Shown here piece after piece: positions 22,340-25,014 of a stretch of DNA of 25,014 nucleotides. The notes beneath the pieces are model-generated. The model had not been told where the DNA came from. It did no database searches and saw nothing but the letters and a program-made list of their open reading frames with translations. Positions within the stretch are counted from its first letter, which is position 1. Every line of letters begins with the position of its first letter. The position numbers were made by a program, and so were the translations under genes. The stretch is taken from positions 1 to 25,014 of the forward strand of contig DDFA01000011.1 in the NCBI GenBank assembly GCA_002336975.1. Reading direction: 5' to 3'. This stretch comes from Phyllobacteriaceae bacterium UBA1940. GTDB lineage: Bacteria > Pseudomonadota > Alphaproteobacteria > Rhizobiales > Rhizobiaceae.

Positions 22340-24022
22340 ATGACGGCGGCGCCCTTGCGCCGCGTCGCGCCGGCGCATGCGCGCGGCCAGTGGCTGGCGC
22401 TGACGCCGCTGTCTATCGCCACCGCCGTGGTGGCGGCGCCGATCCTGGCGCTGGTCGTCATCGCGCTGAGCGGATCGACCGGCGACTGGCCGCACCTGAT
22501 GGCCAATGTGCTGCCTGGCGCGCTGCGCACCACGGCGCTGCTGCTGCTGCTGGTCGCCGCCGGCACCGCCTCGATGGGCGTCGTCACCGCCTGGCTGGTG
22601 GTCGGCTTCGATTTTCCGCTCCGGCGCACCATGTCGTGGGCCGCGATCCTGCCCTTCGCCGTGCCGCCCTATCTGGCGGCCTACGCATTCGCAGACTTCT
22701 TTCATTTTTCGGGACCGGTGCAGAGCCTGATCCGCGATATCTTCGGCTTCACCCGTCCGTCCGACTACTGGTTTCCCGACATCCGGTCGACGGGCGGCGC
22801 GGCGGTGGTGATGACCGCGGTGCTCTACCCCTACGTCTACCTGACGGCGCGGGTGGTGTTCATCATGCAGGGCCGCAACATCGCCGATGCGGCGCGCACG
22901 CTCGGCGCGTCGCCGTGGCGGGTGTTTACCCGCATCCTGCTGCCGGTCGCCCGGCCGGCGATCGCGGTCGGCGTGACGCTGGTGCTGATGGAGACGCTGA
23001 ACGACATCGGCGCGTCGGAATATCTGGGCGTGCGCACCCTCACCTTCTCGGTCTATTCGACCTGGCTCAACCGCGGCAGCCTGCAGGGCGCGGCGCAGAT
23101 CGCGACGCTGATGCTGGCGCTGGTGTTCATGCTGCTGGCCGCCGAGCAATGGGCGCGGCGCAACCAGCGGTTCCACGCGGCGCGCTCAAGCCAGGTGGCG
23201 GCGCGGCCACCGCGCCAGAAACTGCGCGGCTGGCGCGGCTGGCTGGCCCTGATCGCGATCACGCTGCCGGTGCTGGCGGGGTTCGGCATACCGGCGCTGT
23301 TTTTCCTGCGCTACGCGCTGAGGCGGCTGGAATATCTGCTCGACCCGGCGCTGGCGAGCGCCTTCCTGCACAGCGTGCTTGCCGCGTCGGCGACAGCGGT
23401 CGTCACAGTCGCCACGGCGCTTGCGATCGTCTACGCGGTGCGCATGGTGCGCTCGAGGCCCGCGGCCATGCTGGCCCGGATCGCGGGGCTGGGCTACGCC
23501 CTGCCCGGCTCGATCCTGGCGCTCGGCCTGCTGTTCGTGCTGGCGCGCATCGACAATGGCGTCGACCAGATAGCCCGCTCGCTGTTCGGCGTCTCGACCG
23601 GGCTGCTGCTGTCGGGCACCGCGGCGGCGGTGATCCTCGCCTGCTCGATCCGGTTCCTGACGCTGGCCGAAGGCTCGATCCGCGCCGGGCTCGACAAGCT
23701 GCCGCCGCACCTGCATGAGGCCGCCCGCAGCCTTGGCCGGACTCGACTGGGCAGCGCCCGGTCGGTGGTGCTGCCGCTGATGCGGCCGGCGATCTCGGCC
23801 GCCGCGATCCTGGTCTTCGTCGACACGGTGAAGGAACTGTCGGCGACGATCCTGCTGAGGCCGTTCGGGTTCAATACGCTGGCGACCTACACCTATGAGA
23901 ACGCCTCGCGCGGGGTGATCGAGGACGGCGCCCTGGCGGCGCTGATCATCATCGCCACGGCGCTCGTGCCGGTGGCGCTGCTGTCGCGCGCGCTGATCGG
24001 CGACCGCGACGCTCAATTGTAG
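22340..24022 (+). CDS. Iron(III) ABC transporter permease, fused two-domain (FbpB-like)
   Basis: 560 residues from ATG 22340 (MTAAPLRRVAP). This start has no strong ribosome site; an ATG at 22307 lies inside the hairpin stem, so 22340 is preferred. About twelve transmembrane helices form two BPD_transp_1 domains, each with its EAA loop that contacts the ATPase: DAARTLGASPWRVFTRILLP near residue 190 and EAARSLGRTRLGSARSVVLP near residue 460. Fused permeases like this belong to FbpB/SfuB-type ferric importers in the inner membrane. It is separated from the binding-protein gene by 70 bp and followed by a convergent gene, so the partner ATPase must be encoded elsewhere or shared. Confidence 0.93.
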   Translation: MTAAPLRRVAPAHARGQWLALTPLSIATAVVAAPILALVVIALSGSTGDWPHLMANVLPGALRTTALLLLLVAAGTASMGVVTAWLVVGFDFPLRRTMSWAAILPFAVPPYLAAYAFADFFHFSGPVQSLIRDIFGFTRPSDYWFPDIRSTGGAAVVMTAVLYPYVYLTARVVFIMQGRNIADAARTLGASPWRVFTRILLPVARPAIAVGVTLVLMETLNDIGASEYLGVRTLTFSVYSTWLNRGSLQGAAQIATLMLALVFMLLAAEQWARRNQRFHAARSSQVAARPPRQKLRGWRGWLALIAITLPVLAGFGIPALFFLRYALRRLEYLLDPALASAFLHSVLAASATAVVTVATALAIVYAVRMVRSRPAAMLARIAGLGYALPGSILALGLLFVLARIDNGVDQIARSLFGVSTGLLLSGTAAAVILACSIRFLTLAEGSIRAGLDKLPPHLHEAARSLGRTRLGSARSVVLPLMRPAISAAAILVFVDTVKELSATILLRPFGFNTLATYTYENASRGVIEDGALAALIIIATALVPVALLSRALIGDRDAQL

Positions 24023-24045
24023 CGAGAGCGGGCGACGCCCGGCGC

Positions 24046-24071
24046 AAAAAGAAAGGCGCCTGACGGCGCCT
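24046..24071 (-). terminator. Intrinsic terminator, minus strand
   Basis: AGGCGCC, loop TGAC, GGCGCCT (24054-24071, 7-bp stem) followed on the minus strand by TTTCTTTTT. It lies 223 nt beyond the stop of the acetoacetyl-CoA synthetase gene and just after the end of the convergent permease gene. Confidence 0.8.
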
Positions 24072-24171
24072 CCAAAAGTCGAAACTGCATTCACACACGG
24101 GCCTGAGCAAAAGCTGCGTCCGGATTTCGGAGGCGAGATTTCTCCCTCAAGTTGGAGTGACTATCTGTTCA
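24046..24171 (-). ncRNA. Candidate intergenic small RNA (about 125 nt)
   Basis: On the minus strand TTGAAA (24201-24206) and TGTTAA (24178-24183) are 17 bp apart; transcription from there would run about 125 nt to a clear intrinsic terminator. There is no good coding frame. The RNA could fold a hairpin GAGGGAG-AAAT-CTC(G)CCTC near its middle. The -10 overlaps a near CtrA site (TTAA-N7-TTAC at 24178-24192). Support is only sequence-based; the alternative is that the terminator ends the long 3'UTR of the acetoacetyl-CoA synthetase gene. Confidence 0.35.
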
Positions 24172-24293
24172 GACCTCTTAACAATTCCTTACCCGGGCGC
24201 TTTCAAGTTTACCAAAGTGTATCGAGTTTGAGCGATTGGTAAATTTGGCGGTCACAAAACGTTAACCCTGCGCGCCGGGCGCCCCATCCGGCT

Positions 24294-25014
24294 CTAGTTC
24301 CGCAACTCCGGGATGTCCCTGAACAGTTCCAGCGCTTCCGGATTGGCCAGCGCCTCCTTGTTCTTGACGCTGCGCCCGTGGACGATGTCGCGCACCGCCA
24401 GTTCGGTGATCTTGCCTGACTTGGTGCGCGGAATGTCGGCCACCGCGACGATCCTGGCCGGGACGTGACGCGGCGTGGCGCCGGCGCGGATCCGGGTTTT
24501 GATCTGCTGCTGGAGGGCGGCGTCGAGGCTGACGCCGGGCGCAAGGCGCACGAACAGCACCACCCTGACGTCGTCGTCCCAGCTCTGGCCGATGGCCAGC
24601 GCCTCGAGAATCTCGGGCATCTGCTCGACCTGGTTGTAGATCTCGGCGGTGCCGATGCGCACGCCGCCGGGATTGAGCGTGGCATCCGAGCGGCCGTAGA
24701 TGATCAGGCCGCCATGTTCGGTGATTTCGCAGAAGTCGCCATGGCACCAGACGGGTTGGTCGAGGCCGGCGAAGCGCTCGAAGTAGGCGGCGCGATACCG
24801 GCTGCCGCCGGCGTCGTTCCAGAATCCGATCGGCATGCTGGGAAAGGGCCGGGTGCACACCAGTTCGCCCTTCTCGCCGCGCACCGGCTCGCCCGCCTCG
24901 TTCCACACCTCGACCGCCATGCCCAGGCCCATGCACTGAATTTCGCCGCGCCACACCGGCAGCATCGGGTTGCCGAGCACGAAGCAACTGACGATGTCGG
25001 TGCCGCCGGAAATC
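24294..25014 (-). CDS. Acetoacetyl-CoA synthetase, C-terminal part (cut by window end)
   Basis: The last 240 residues of a ~650-residue acyl-activating enzyme; the frame stays open to the window edge. It begins at [15 protein letters not shown], an adenylate-binding region, followed by [15 protein letters not shown] (hinge and core motif A8) and [13 protein letters not shown] with the catalytic lysine. The [10 protein letters not shown] and LPVWRGEIQ stretches distinguish acetoacetyl-CoA synthetase from acetyl-CoA synthetase. It activates acetoacetate with ATP and CoA, used in the breakdown of polyhydroxybutyrate-derived 3-hydroxybutyrate. In rhizobia this gene is often called acsA2. Transcribed towards the iron permease. 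Confidence 0.92.
   Translation of the reverse strand, partial: ISGGTDIVSCFVLGNPMLPVWRGEIQCMGLGMAVEVWNEAGEPVRGEKGELVCTRPFPSMPIGFWNDAGGSRYRAAYFERFAGLDQPVWCHGDFCEITEHGGLIIYGRSDATLNPGGVRIGTAEIYNQVEQMPEILEALAIGQSWDDDVRVVLFVRLAPGVSLDAALQQQIKTRIRAGATPRHVPARIVAVADIPRTKSGKITELAVRDIVHGRSVKNKEALANPEALELFRDIPELRN

Noticed and set aside
1..25014. CRISPR array, prophage, integrase or toxin-antitoxin system
   Set aside because: No spaced direct-repeat array, no phage or integrase domains and no paired small toxin-like genes were found.

Overview
The window looks like a chromosomal segment of an alphaproteobacterium of the Rhizobiales, probably near Mesorhizobium or other Phyllobacteriaceae. This is inferred, not searched. 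The grounds are high GC, a tRNA-His without an encoded G-1 and with A73, a PdhS-type cell-cycle kinase with a CtrA box, Irr- and RirA-type iron boxes upstream of an iron transporter, a plant-type GshA, and a DUF1127/LysR divergent pair. There are no phage genes or CRISPR arrays. The only mobile-looking DNA is a 362-bp element with terminal inverted repeats. The genes at both window edges are cut.

Layout. 1-1932 (+): end of lutB, lutC overlapping it by 4 bp, and a PPP-family phosphatase. 2000-3061 (-): an unannotated-size 45-aa membrane protein and a class-I glutamine amidotransferase. 3129-4147: an uncharacterised protein with an Ada-like zinc site (+) overlapping tail-to-tail with a GFA-family protein (-). 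4297-6519 (+): rsmE and gshA. 6521-6882: the MITE-like element, filling the gap between gshA and the next gene. 6889-11023 (-): a co-directional cluster of MFS transporter, acetylpolyamine-deacetylase-like enzyme, EamA exporter and GntR regulator, with a clear promoter and a paired repeat upstream of -35. 11260-12234 (+): a DUF937 protein with internal repeats. 12334-13763: a DUF1127 gene (-) divergent from a LysR gene (+). 13803-15356 (+): xseA. 15441-15890 (-): a hypothetical protein. 15891-16763: REP-like palindromes, tRNA-His and otherwise empty DNA. 16764-17324 (-): a phasin gene followed by a three-hairpin RNA. 17582-21067 (+): a very large PAS histidine kinase. 21238-24022 (+): an iron(III) binding protein and a fused permease. 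24294-25014 (-): the C-terminal part of acetoacetyl-CoA synthetase.

Main themes. Lactate oxidation (lutBC), acetoacetyl-CoA synthesis and the phasin all touch carbon storage and polyhydroxybutyrate. The iron uptake pair has a perfect ICE box and a perfect IRO box and so should respond to both Irr and RirA. The kinase gene has a perfect CtrA box about 40 bp before its start, which fits feedback from the CtrA circuit that PdhS-family kinases control.

The most interesting signal is the RNA directly downstream of the phasin stop codon. It has three consecutive hairpins, the last an intrinsic terminator, and each loop carries a UCCUCC anti-Shine-Dalgarno motif. This is the design of the alphaproteobacterial alpha-r8/MmgR and 'cuckoo' small RNAs, here apparently a 3'UTR-derived RNA of a phasin mRNA. 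A second candidate small RNA with its own promoter and terminator lies between the iron permease and the acetoacetyl-CoA synthetase gene.
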